Shown: positions 35,669-44,424 of the stretch, piece by piece
Position numbering within the stretch: the first letter of the stretch is position 1
Layout of the letters: each line of letters begins with the position of its first letter
Source: GCA-2862585 sp036340235
GTDB lineage: Bacteria; Bacteroidota; Bacteroidia; Flavobacteriales; UBA7312
NCBI GenBank assembly: GCA_036340235.1
Contig: JAYYZE010000029.1
Location: 1-64,000, forward strand
DNA: 64,000 bases
Direction: 5' to 3'
The notes under the pieces: generated by a model
What the model was told of the DNA's origin: nothing
Database searches by the model: none
Seen by the model: the letters and a program-made list of their open reading frames with translations, nothing else
Program-made: the position numbers and the translations under genes

Positions 35669-37054
35669 CTACTTGAGAAGTTCTTGATGTACTTTTTCTA
35701 AGATGTCAAAGCACTTAGCTTGGTTGGCAGCCTCGGCGTAAGTTCTTAAGACAGGCTCGGTCCCAGAAGGACGTATCATCACCCAGCTATCTTGATCAAA
35801 ATAGAATTTATAGCCATCAAGGTCTTCGACTTTTACTACCGGCATTCCACCAAAAGAGGTGTAGCCACCATCTTGGCATCGTGCCATGATACTTTGTTTT
35901 TTGGATTCGTCGATGTGTAAATCGATGCGTTCGAAAGCAAAGCCTCCTACTATATCGTAAACCTCTTTAATAAGGTCATCCAAGCTCTTTCCTGTTTTGG
36001 CCATGTATTCCCAAATGACCAATCCCATCCATATGCCATCTCTTTCTGGAATGTGACCTTTGATAGCTATACCACCAGACTCTTCCCCTCCCAAGAGGCA
36101 ATCTTCTTCCAACATAATGCCAGCGATATGTTTAAAGCCAATTTTAACCGTTTGGTGTTCTAGTCCATAATGGGCGCACATCTTAGCCACTTTGACAGAG
36201 CACGAAAAGGCGGAAACCACCTTACCTTTCATGCCTTTGTATTTTACTAAATAATGAATGAGCAGAAGAATAATGTGGTGCGAATCTATGAATTGTCCTT
36301 TGGCATTGTAGAGCCCAATCCTATCGGCATCGCCATCGGTGGCTAGTCCACAATCTATATCACCACTTTGCTTTATGTAGTTGGAAAATTCGTTAAGATT
36401 TCGGTGAATGGGTTCAGGAGCAGTGCCATTGAAGCCCGGATTGTCAGTACAATGAAATAAGGTGGTATCAGGCAACAGTGACGGAATGGCTTTTCTGCCA
36501 GCGCCAAACATAGCATCAAAGCCCAATCGCAAATCGGAAGAGCGAATGGCCTCCAAATCAAAATGTTGGGCCGCTTTATCAAGATATAGCTGATGAAAAT
36601 CGGCTTGTTGGACACCATCTAGTCCCAATGCATTTAAATCCAATCCATGTATTTCGGGGATAAGGTCTTCCACGGCTTGGATATCTTTAGGCAACAAAGG
36701 CCCCCCAAAATGGCCCTTTAGTTTGTATCCATTGTATTCAGGGGGGTTGTGACTGGCGGTAATCACTATCCCAATTTGAGCCTGGTGCTCTAAAACCGCC
36801 AACGACAGCATGGGCGTAGTCACAAACTGATTGGCCATAACGACCTCAATACCCATGTGATGTAATACCTTGGCAGTTGTTTGAGCAAATAGGGCCCCAC
36901 CAAAACGGCAATCGTGTCCCACGACTGCCTTGGGGTGTTGGTACTTGTCGTTAAGCCACTTGGCAACGGCCACACAAACTCTTGCTACATTATCTACTGT
37001 ATATTCTTCAGCTATGATGGCTCTCCAACCATCGGTTCCAAATTTTATATTCAT
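35669..37054 (-). CDS. Alpha-D-phosphohexomutase (phosphoglucomutase/phosphomannomutase family)
   Basis: 461 residues. The catalytic phosphoserine loop TASHNPPEYNGYK, the metal-binding DGDADR, the sugar-binding GGEESGG and the phosphate-binding RPSGTEPVLR are all present, and the N-terminus KFGTDGWRAI is typical. The exact sugar (glucose, mannose or glucosamine phosphate) cannot be decided, although glmM would suit the cell-wall neighbours. It follows mltG by 5 bases. Confidence 0.92.
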   Translation of the reverse strand: MNIKFGTDGWRAIIAEEYTVDNVARVCVAVAKWLNDKYQHPKAVVGHDCRFGGALFAQTTAKVLHHMGIEVVMANQFVTTPMLSLAVLEHQAQIGIVITASHNPPEYNGYKLKGHFGGPLLPKDIQAVEDLIPEIHGLDLNALGLDGVQQADFHQLYLDKAAQHFDLEAIRSSDLRLGFDAMFGAGRKAIPSLLPDTTLFHCTDNPGFNGTAPEPIHRNLNEFSNYIKQSGDIDCGLATDGDADRIGLYNAKGQFIDSHHIILLLIHYLVKYKGMKGKVVSAFSCSVKVAKMCAHYGLEHQTVKIGFKHIAGIMLEEDCLLGGEESGGIAIKGHIPERDGIWMGLVIWEYMAKTGKSLDDLIKEVYDIVGGFAFERIDLHIDESKKQSIMARCQDGGYTSFGGMPVVKVEDLDGYKFYFDQDSWVMIRPSGTEPVLRTYAEAANQAKCFDILEKVHQELLK

Positions 37055-37059
37055 CTGTT

Positions 37060-38115
37060 TTAGCGTTTTATATTTCGTTCATTTAATGCCTTTCTGTACT
37101 TAGCCGCATTGGCATAGTGTTCGGACGCCTTAACGGCAAAACTATGAAATCCAGAAAAATCAGCTTTAGCACACATGTAAAGATAGTTGTGTGCTTCGGC
37201 ATTCAACACCGATTCAATGGCTTGAATTGATGGCATACATATAGGGCCTATGGGTAAGCCCTTGTTTCGATAGGTATTGTAAGGTGAGTCAATTTTTAAA
37301 TCTTTTTTGAGCACCCTGCGTATGGAAAAGTCACCCAAAGCATAGATAACTGTTGGGTCAGATTGAAGGCGCATATTCTTTTTAAGGCGATTTAAGTATA
37401 AGCCAGCTATGGTAGCTTGCTCTTCTTTCCTAAAGGATTCTTTTTCAACAACAGAAGCCAGAGTGGTCACGTCTGCCAATGTTAAGCCTAGAGCTTTGGC
37501 TTGGGCTCTTCGTTTATCGTTCCAAAAGTGATGGTGTTCGGCCACCATTCGTGACAAAAAGCGTTCCACAGGCGTGTTCCAATAAAATTCGTAAGTATTG
37601 GGAATAAACAATGATGATACGGTGTATGGACTTAACTTACTTTCTTCCAAAAATGCCGTATCTAACATGGCCTGTAACAACTCTAAAGAATCTATTTCTA
37701 GTTGTTGGGCAATTTTGCCGGCAAATTCTTCTTTGGTTCTCAAGTTGTTGAACACCACACTGATGGGGGTTTGACGACCAGATCGTAATAGGTTTACCAA
37801 GTCGTTGTTACTCATGCCATCTTTCAGCAAATAACGGCCAGATTTAACCGAAAGATCGTTGTAGCGCTTGCGTTCAGATATCCAAATGAAAGAAGCAGGA
37901 TTATCAATAATGCCTTGATCTGATAATAGTTGCAAGACCATTTCAAAACTAGCACCGGTGGGAATATCAATAAAGGTTTCTTTGTCAGTGTAAAGAGATA
38001 CGTTGGGGTAATATATTCTATTGTAAAGTACCGAAGCGGTGATGATACCACTAAGCATCAATACCCCTACTAAACTCCAAAAAAATTTAAACAAAAAACT
38101 TTTTTTTCTCGCCAT
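37060..38115 (-). CDS. mltG: Endolytic murein transglycosylase MltG
   Basis: 351 residues. An N-terminal membrane helix (about 9-29) anchors a YceG-like domain. The catalytic Glu lies in TLASVVEKES and the substrate-groove motif LQSDPTVIYALG follows. MltG cuts nascent peptidoglycan glycan strands and is thought to limit their length. It shares its start base with the stop of the multihaem gene upstream. Confidence 0.95.
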   Translation of the reverse strand: MARKKSFLFKFFWSLVGVLMLSGIITASVLYNRIYYPNVSLYTDKETFIDIPTGASFEMVLQLLSDQGIIDNPASFIWISERKRYNDLSVKSGRYLLKDGMSNNDLVNLLRSGRQTPISVVFNNLRTKEEFAGKIAQQLEIDSLELLQAMLDTAFLEESKLSPYTVSSLFIPNTYEFYWNTPVERFLSRMVAEHHHFWNDKRRAQAKALGLTLADVTTLASVVEKESFRKEEQATIAGLYLNRLKKNMRLQSDPTVIYALGDFSIRRVLKKDLKIDSPYNTYRNKGLPIGPICMPSIQAIESVLNAEAHNYLYMCAKADFSGFHSFAVKASEHYANAAKYRKALNERNIKR

Positions 38116-39971
38116 TAATTCAACGTCATTAGATCTTGAACTTTTTTGTTTTCAGGTTGTATTTCTAAAACGCGGTTCAAATATACTCTTCCTTGTTTAA
38201 TTTGACCCTTGAATAAGAGTAAACTTGCTTTGTTAAGAAGGGATTGAACATGGCGAGGGTTGAGTGCTAAGGCTTTATCGTAGCATTGTATGCCCTGTTC
38301 TGGTTCATTTTGCTGTACCATGGCATAACCGAGATTACACCAGGCGTTTTCGTTTTTGGGAAATTCGTTTATCACCCAGCGGTAGTGCTTTTCTGCTTGT
38401 GCGAATTGCCTGTTTTTGGAATAATAATTGGCTAGTTTCATTCTAAACGTAATAACATATGGTGCTAAATCGACCGCATTTTGATAGAATGACAAGGCCA
38501 TGCTGGATGCTAACTGTTCGAAACTGTAGGCAATACGGTAAGAGGTCCAAGCATGTGTATTTGAATAGGATGATTGCTTTAATTTTTCCAATATCTGCGT
38601 GAGGGACTGACTAACATTGATGACTCCACGATAGTCTTCTTTGAGATAAAACAGGTGAATTTTCTCTTGGAAAGCCTCGGACAAATCCATGTTTTCTAAA
38701 AGAGCGTTGGCCGAATCGAGCAAAAAGGACTGAGCGTCAAACTTTTCGTATTGATAAAGGTAAGCCCTGGCTCTGGTCAGCTTTGATGGGTTGTTGTTGT
38801 TGATGGCCTCTAAGCCAACAAACTCCCCTTTTTCAATAAGACTGTCTGTTTTCAAATGAATGCCTATTTTATGATCGTGAATAGTGACATGTGGTATGTC
38901 AATGGTGCTGGAACTAGGCATATGGCAAGAGACACAGTCGTTATTTTCACGCTTTTCTTCTTTACACACATCGTGGCACGACAAACATTTGTCATTAAAA
39001 TAATTGGGACTTTCTTTTTGCACAGAGTGATGGGGGTTGTGACAGCTTGTACAATTCATTTCGGAATTATTAAAACAAGCGCTTTGTTTTAATCGATCGA
39101 CGTGTGAAGCCATTATAAAAGCATTGTCATCTTCGTAACGAGGTACAAAAATCGACATAATTTCAGATAGTTCCATACCTGGTTTAAAATCAAAAAAGCT
39201 TTTTCCCTCTTCCAAGACAGTGTTTCCCTGCAAATGACAGCGCATGCATATCTGAAACTGGGCTTCCAGCGACAATTTTTTGGGGTTAACTATGGAATAA
39301 TCAATGTGTATAGAGGTGTCAACGGTTTGTCCAGCAAGCATACGCTGAACGTGAACTTCACCTGGTCCATGACATCGCTCGCAGTCAATGCCATGTGGCA
39401 CCTCATTATACTTGTTGGAAGAGCCCATTACAAAATCGGGCATTGCGTTGTGACAAGACATACATTCAAGTCCTATTTCTCTAGAAAAACGACTATTATA
39501 GCCGTTTTCATATCCGGGAGGAAAATCTAAATGACCCTTTTGGGTGTAATATGTAAAAGGCATTTGATGAACGTAGCCGTTTTCGTTCCACAAATGAGAA
39601 TTGGTGTGATGACCAGAGCCGACAATGTAATCGACCACCTCTGTGCGTTGATTGTTACCGTAAATCTCTTTTATCTTTAGCACACTATCATGCCAAAATG
39701 GAACATAAGAAAAATTACTAAAGGTGTCTAATAAAATAGAACCTTCGTTAATATGAGCTTCACTGTTGTGAGGAGTTGCCAAAGACATAGACTGTCCCAT
39801 GCCCGTTTGTATGTAGCTTTGGTAAATATCGTAGTGACAAACCATGCAACTTTCTATGCCAACGTATGCCACTGTATCGTGATGATTGAGGTATTCCACA
39901 TAGGGTTCTACTCGCTCTGAACATGCAAACAAAATACTAACAACCATTGCTAATATCAGTCTAAGCGTCAT
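38115..39971 (-). CDS. Seven-haem c-type cytochrome lipoprotein with C-terminal TPRs
   Basis: 618 residues. The signal ends LFAC, a lipobox-like sequence, so the protein is probably an envelope lipoprotein. I count seven CxxCH haem sites (CMVCH, CMSCH, CERCH, CMRCH, CTSCH, CLSCH, CVSCH) within about the first 370 residues, followed by TPR repeats (NAWCNLGYAMVQQNEPEQGI and neighbours) to the end. It is likely an electron-transfer protein or a nitrite-reductase-like multihaem protein; no substrate site is recognisable. It sits between dapF (26-base gap) and mltG (1-base overlap), an odd place for a respiratory protein. Confidence 0.9.
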   Translation of the reverse strand: MTLRLILAMVVSILFACSERVEPYVEYLNHHDTVAYVGIESCMVCHYDIYQSYIQTGMGQSMSLATPHNSEAHINEGSILLDTFSNFSYVPFWHDSVLKIKEIYGNNQRTEVVDYIVGSGHHTNSHLWNENGYVHQMPFTYYTQKGHLDFPPGYENGYNSRFSREIGLECMSCHNAMPDFVMGSSNKYNEVPHGIDCERCHGPGEVHVQRMLAGQTVDTSIHIDYSIVNPKKLSLEAQFQICMRCHLQGNTVLEEGKSFFDFKPGMELSEIMSIFVPRYEDDNAFIMASHVDRLKQSACFNNSEMNCTSCHNPHHSVQKESPNYFNDKCLSCHDVCKEEKRENNDCVSCHMPSSSTIDIPHVTIHDHKIGIHLKTDSLIEKGEFVGLEAINNNNPSKLTRARAYLYQYEKFDAQSFLLDSANALLENMDLSEAFQEKIHLFYLKEDYRGVINVSQSLTQILEKLKQSSYSNTHAWTSYRIAYSFEQLASSMALSFYQNAVDLAPYVITFRMKLANYYSKNRQFAQAEKHYRWVINEFPKNENAWCNLGYAMVQQNEPEQGIQCYDKALALNPRHVQSLLNKASLLLFKGQIKQGRVYLNRVLEIQPENKKVQDLMTLN

Positions 39972-39997
39972 TTTGTAAGTCGTTTATAGAAACTCAT

Positions 39998-40777
39998 TTA
40001 ATCAAATATATTGATTTCCCCATCAAATACACGTTCGTAAGGACCACTTAAAAACACATCTGAATAAATGTCTTTTTTGTTGAAAGTAACTCTTAGCTCA
40101 CCGCCAAGAGTGTGGACAATTATATCATCGGATGCCAGTCGACCACTAGCATTTGCGACTATAGCGCTAGCAACTGCTCCAGTTCCACAAGATAAGGTTT
40201 CATCTTCCACCCCTCGTTCGTATGTTCTTAATTTCAATCCATCCCCTTTTAAAGAAATAAAATTGACGTTGGTACCCTCTCGCTCAAAACGTTCATTATA
40301 ACGAATTTCTCGTCCACACTGTCTTACATCCATTGTGTCAAGATCGTTGACCCATTTTACGTAATGTGGCGAACCAGTGTCAAGGAAAAAAAATCCTCCC
40401 GCCTTCTCTAAGTGACTGACATTGGCCATTTCTAAAACCACCTCATTATTTGACCATTGGGCACGATGCAGGCCATCAGAGGTTTTAAATACACATTGGT
40501 TTTCGAAGATTCCCAACTGTTTGGCAAAATCAACTATACAACGTGCTCCATTACCACACATGGATCCTAACTTACCATCAGCATTATAGTAACGCATTTC
40601 AAAATCGTAATCGTGCGAGGGGTTCAATAAAATTACTCCATCGGCACCTATTCCTGTCCGCCGATTACATAAATCGCTTATTACTTGAAAAGAAAGGGCA
40701 TTTAATTTCAATGTTCTATTGTCGAAAATTATGAAATCATTGCCAGCACCTTGGTATTTTGAAAAAGACCATTTCAT
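39998..40777 (-). CDS. dapF: Diaminopimelate epimerase
   Basis: 259 residues. It converts LL- to meso-diaminopimelate for peptidoglycan and lysine. Both catalytic cysteines are visible in CGNGARC and LSCGTGA, with the QGAGNDF start. It is first in the leftward group dapF-multihaem-mltG-phosphohexomutase. Its promoter ends only 4 bases before its ATG. Confidence 0.97.
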   Translation of the reverse strand: MKWSFSKYQGAGNDFIIFDNRTLKLNALSFQVISDLCNRRTGIGADGVILLNPSHDYDFEMRYYNADGKLGSMCGNGARCIVDFAKQLGIFENQCVFKTSDGLHRAQWSNNEVVLEMANVSHLEKAGGFFFLDTGSPHYVKWVNDLDTMDVRQCGREIRYNERFEREGTNVNFISLKGDGLKLRTYERGVEDETLSCGTGAVASAIVANASGRLASDDIIVHTLGGELRVTFNKKDIYSDVFLSGPYERVFDGEINIFD

Positions 40778-40781
40778 AGTT

Positions 40782-40816
40782 CAAATTTAATGAAAGAATC
40801 AGAACTTTTTAATCAA
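40782..40816 (-). promoter_or_regulatory. dapF promoter giving a leaderless mRNA
   Basis: On the minus strand TAAATTTG (40782-40789) is separated from the dapF ATG by only 4 bases, and a TTG lies 24 bases upstream of it (40814-40816). Transcription should begin at or next to the start codon. Confidence 0.65.
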
Positions 40817-40835
40817 AATAAATTAATGCTACATA

Positions 40836-40869
40836 TTGTTAGCCTGTTATCCTCAAAAATGTAAATTTG
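40836..40869 (+). promoter_or_regulatory. Promoter of the gap gene
   Basis: TTG (40836-40838), 23-base spacer, TAAATTTG (40862-40869), then 32 bases to the ATG. It points away from the dapF promoter across the same short gap. Confidence 0.75.
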
Positions 40870-40901
40870 CCCAAACTTAATTTTGAACTTTTACGTTTGT
40901 T

Positions 40902-42347
40902 ATGACCTTAGAAAACTACAACTCCGAACTAAAAAACTGGATTCAAAAAGAAAGAGCGTCGGCTGAACTATCGAACATAGTAAATGCCCTGGTTTTGGAT
41001 CATTCCACCGAATTAGTGATGTTTAGAAATCGAATGACTGACTTGAGTGTCAGTGAAATTTTAAACCTTCACGACTACGCAAAAAAGTTTGTTCAACAAA
41101 ATATTACAACTAAGGAAACACTGCCCATTGCAAGAGAAATTTTAGCCCTTAACATCAAAAATGCCAAAATAGATCTTGGGAAATTGGCCTTTGAATGGGT
41201 GACTCAAAACACCTCTGATAATAGTATGCGTGACTTTGTTACCGACAAACTATCTTCATTTTTAAATGGCGATGCCAACAACCTTAAGCCCAAAGATGTG
41301 GTGTTATACGGCTTTGGACGTATTGGACGACTAGTGGCAAGGGAATTAATTATTCAGGATGGTGCTGGTGATCAGTTACGATTGAGAGCTATTGTTACAA
41401 GAAATAATTCAAACGAAAACCTTAGCAAGCGAGCTGCTTTATTGCGTACAGACTCCGTTCATGGAGAATTTAAGGCCAACATTTCGGTCGATTATGAGCA
41501 AAAAGCACTGATTATAAATGGTCGGGTTGTTAAAATGATAGCCGCTAATCGTCCAGATGAAATTAATTATAGTGAATACGATATTAATAATGCCCTTGTC
41601 ATTGATAATACAGGCGTTTTTAGAGACCAAGAAAGTCTTAGCTTGCATCTCAAATCCAATGGTGTTTCAAAGGTTCTTCTCACCGCCCCTGCCAAGGGTG
41701 TGCCAAACATCGTTTTTGGCGTAAATCACCTCATAGATATTGCCAAAAATGATCTTTTTTCTGCAGCATCTTGCACGACCAATGCCATTACGCCTATATT
41801 GGATGTTGTTGAAGAGAAATGGGGCGTAGAAAAAGGACATATTGAAACCATTCATGCTTATACCAACGACCAAAACTTGGTTGACAACATGCACAGCAAA
41901 TACCGTAGAGGTCGAGCTGCTGCACTAAATATGGTCATTACTGAAACCGGGGCTGGAAAAGCAGTCACCAAAGCCATCCCATCAATGGAAGGTAAGTTGA
42001 CTTCAAGCGCTATTCGTGTGCCAACACCCAATGGCTCATTGGCAATATTAAACATCACCATAAAACAAAAAGTCACTTTAGAGGAGATTGACACACTAAT
42101 GCGAAAAGCAGCTACAGACTCAAAACTTGTTGAACAAATACGCTTTTCGGTAAACAACGAGCTGGTATCATCAGATATCGTAGGAGACAGTTGCCCAGCC
42201 ATTTATGATAGTCCAGCTACTCAAATTTCCAAAGATGGAAAATCCTTTGTTCTTTACATTTGGTATGATAACGAATATGGCTACACTCGCCAAGTACTGC
42301 GTTTGGCAAAACATATTTCTGAAGTAAGAAGAAACTGCTATTACTAA
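40902..42347 (+). CDS. gap: Glyceraldehyde-3-phosphate dehydrogenase, long form
   Basis: 481 residues, about 145 longer than ordinary GAPDH because of an N-terminal extension of unknown role. The NAD-binding GFGRIGRLVARE begins near residue 131, the catalytic Cys is in SAASCTTNAITP, and the C-terminal WYDNEYGYTRQVLRLA is normal. It interconverts glyceraldehyde 3-phosphate and 1,3-bisphosphoglycerate. Bacteroidota often hold this long form besides a standard one, so it may serve gluconeogenesis. It overlaps the next gene by 1 base. Confidence 0.94.
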   Translation: MTLENYNSELKNWIQKERASAELSNIVNALVLDHSTELVMFRNRMTDLSVSEILNLHDYAKKFVQQNITTKETLPIAREILALNIKNAKIDLGKLAFEWVTQNTSDNSMRDFVTDKLSSFLNGDANNLKPKDVVLYGFGRIGRLVARELIIQDGAGDQLRLRAIVTRNNSNENLSKRAALLRTDSVHGEFKANISVDYEQKALIINGRVVKMIAANRPDEINYSEYDINNALVIDNTGVFRDQESLSLHLKSNGVSKVLLTAPAKGVPNIVFGVNHLIDIAKNDLFSAASCTTNAITPILDVVEEKWGVEKGHIETIHAYTNDQNLVDNMHSKYRRGRAAALNMVITETGAGKAVTKAIPSMEGKLTSSAIRVPTPNGSLAILNITIKQKVTLEEIDTLMRKAATDSKLVEQIRFSVNNELVSSDIVGDSCPAIYDSPATQISKDGKSFVLYIWYDNEYGYTRQVLRLAKHISEVRRNCYY

Positions 42348-42925
42348 TGGCCTTAGACGAAACTAAATTAAGCGTAAATAACTTTATTATTTACAAATGG
42401 TTGAATTCATTTTTTTTAGGAGTTTCTATCGGTTGTGTTTTTACCATTTACGAACCCTTAGAGCCCAGCGTGTACTCTTTAGGTGGTATGGCACTTGCAT
42501 TGGGTGTACTAGTCGTTGCCAAATTCTACAATAAAATTTTAAACGCTACTTACTTTTTTAGAATTTCACTATTAGTCGAAATAATAGTGCTGATAATGTT
42601 GATACTTTTTCTAATTTTTTCCTACAGTTATCAAATAGCACTGATGACATACATTGGGTATCAGCTGACGTTTATGTTTGGCTCGTACTTAGTCCGTGCC
42701 GAAACCTTGGTGTTTAAAGAAGAAGCTAACCTTACAAAAATAGATATCGCCAAACAATTTGGCTACCTTGTTGGAATGGCCCTATCTTACGGTTTTTACA
42801 AAATGACAGAACATTTACTATCAATGTCAGATAAGCAAGAACAAGTTTATTTAATCCATTACTTACTAATCCTCATTGAATTGAGCGTCATCGTTTTCTT
42901 AATTCGTGCCTTTATTAAAAAATAA
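42347..42925 (+). CDS. Membrane protein of unknown function
   Basis: 192 residues with about five or six hydrophobic helices (for example SFFLGVSIGCVFTIY, LLVEIIVLIMLILFLIF, VYLIHYLLILIELSVIVFLI). It looks like half of an MFS-type transporter, but I recognise no family motif. The start codon overlaps the gap stop (TAATG), so it is translated from the same mRNA. It is convergent with the saccharopine dehydrogenase gene across 8 bases. Confidence 0.7.
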   Translation: MALDETKLSVNNFIIYKWLNSFFLGVSIGCVFTIYEPLEPSVYSLGGMALALGVLVVAKFYNKILNATYFFRISLLVEIIVLIMLILFLIFSYSYQIALMTYIGYQLTFMFGSYLVRAETLVFKEEANLTKIDIAKQFGYLVGMALSYGFYKMTEHLLSMSDKQEQVYLIHYLLILIELSVIVFLIRAFIKK

Positions 42926-42933
42926 ACGCCCTA

Positions 42934-44265
42934 TTACGACTGGTTAATGATTTTTTCATGAAAATCAATGCCATAGGCTTTAAGTTTTTCAAGTATAGGT
43001 GTATAAATTTCGGAATGAACCGGAATTTGAACTCCTTTCAAGGATATTTTCTTATTAAGTATTAATTCAGTGGCAATAGCAACGGGCAAACCAACCGTCA
43101 TACTCATGGCCGTATTAATAGTATCCTTTCCTTCTACTACCAGTGAGGAAGTCAATCTGTACAGTTTTCCATCTAAAATGTATTCGAAAATATGTTGCAT
43201 CACAATCACATCTTTATCCCCTTTCTCAAGCGACCATTTTGATTGTAGTAAATGCTGAAGAATATGTGCTGGACTTCCTTTTGAAAGTCCTATTTTATCA
43301 TCTGAAAAAATACCCAACCAAACTAACTTTTCTAAAATTTTATCGTCAAGTGACAAGTAGGTTTGGAGTTTTTCTTCTACTGTTTTTATGTTGTCATAAA
43401 TTAAAAAAGAATTAGTAAAATCTCGCCAAGTCATTTCATCGAGATTGTGCATTTCAAATGAATCATCCGTCATGCCCAGTTGAACAAATACATCCCAGGC
43501 CTTGCAAAAGCCTGGACGTCGGAGTGTACCACGCAATATAGTTGGTGTATCGTCTAGTCCATATAGGTATTTGTAACTTAATGAATCTCTGTTAGCGTAG
43601 CTTTCAAAATGACCTTCTCCATCTACATAAACATCTTCTAGTCTTGAAAAAAGCTTGTTGTAAGGAATGTATTTAAGCATACCATTTCGTTTGAATTGAG
43701 CCGTTTGTTGGCCTGCTAACACTACATTTCTAGGGTTCCATGTAAATTTATAGTTCCAAGGGTTGGTATCGTATTTTTTGGAAACTAAGCCCCCACAAAA
43801 TGATTTAAACAAATTCAACTTACCACCTTTGGACTGAATTTCGTCAATCACTTTTTTTGCTGACATATGGTCAATTCCAGGGTCAAGACCGGTTTCATTT
43901 AACAAGATAACCCCTTTTTCAATGGCCCTTTCATTTAATGCGGCAATGTCATCAGAAACATAGGATGCTGTTACCATATCCACTGCTTGAATAACGCAAT
44001 CTTCAGCTAGTATTATATGCATACTTGCTGGTAACATAGAAATAACAATATCAGCTTGTCTAATGGCATCGTTACGCTGTTCTTGATCAAAGACATCAAA
44101 AGAAATAGCTTGGCCGTTTTGGTGTCCATTGATACGCTGTTGAGCAAGGGAAATGTCATAATCACCAACTATCACTTTCCAATCATATATAGTTGATTGC
44201 TTCAATAAATACTCAATTAGTGACGCCGAAGAAAGACCAGCTCCAGCAATAAAAATTTGTTTCAT
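42934..44265 (-). CDS. Saccharopine dehydrogenase family protein
   Basis: 443 residues. An N-terminal Rossmann fold (IFIAGAGLSSASLIEYLL) and the family segment LLNETGLDPGIDHMSAKKVID are followed by the C-terminal catalytic domain (LRGTLRRPGFCKAW). The family includes saccharopine reductase/Lys9 of lysine metabolism and other imino-acid dehydrogenases. In Bacteroidota it is thought to act in lysine breakdown; the substrate is not proven by sequence. Confidence 0.88.
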   Translation of the reverse strand: MKQIFIAGAGLSSASLIEYLLKQSTIYDWKVIVGDYDISLAQQRINGHQNGQAISFDVFDQEQRNDAIRQADIVISMLPASMHIILAEDCVIQAVDMVTASYVSDDIAALNERAIEKGVILLNETGLDPGIDHMSAKKVIDEIQSKGGKLNLFKSFCGGLVSKKYDTNPWNYKFTWNPRNVVLAGQQTAQFKRNGMLKYIPYNKLFSRLEDVYVDGEGHFESYANRDSLSYKYLYGLDDTPTILRGTLRRPGFCKAWDVFVQLGMTDDSFEMHNLDEMTWRDFTNSFLIYDNIKTVEEKLQTYLSLDDKILEKLVWLGIFSDDKIGLSKGSPAHILQHLLQSKWSLEKGDKDVIVMQHIFEYILDGKLYRLTSSLVVEGKDTINTAMSMTVGLPVAIATELILNKKISLKGVQIPVHSEIYTPILEKLKAYGIDFHEKIINQS

Positions 44266-44391
44266 ATAAATGATATGTATTTTTGGCGAATATATATAAT
44301 TTGACTTGAACTAATTGACTAGATTTAGTCTCTTGAAGTTTAGTGGCAGCAAAAAAAAATGAAAAAATAACTACACAGTAAAATTATCTTA

Positions 44392-44399
44392 TACCTTTG
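44392..44399 (+). promoter_or_regulatory. Promoter -7 box of pckA
   Basis: TACCTTTG matches TAnnTTTG, 25 bases before the pckA ATG. No clear TTG at the -33 distance. Confidence 0.55.
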
Positions 44400-44424
44400 C
44401 TTAATAATCATTACTAACTATTAT

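Noticed and set aside
36699..36746. G6 and C6 runs in the phosphohexomutase gene as phase-variation sites
   Set aside because: They encode conserved active-site or structural residues (HNPPE, FGGP) and are too short.
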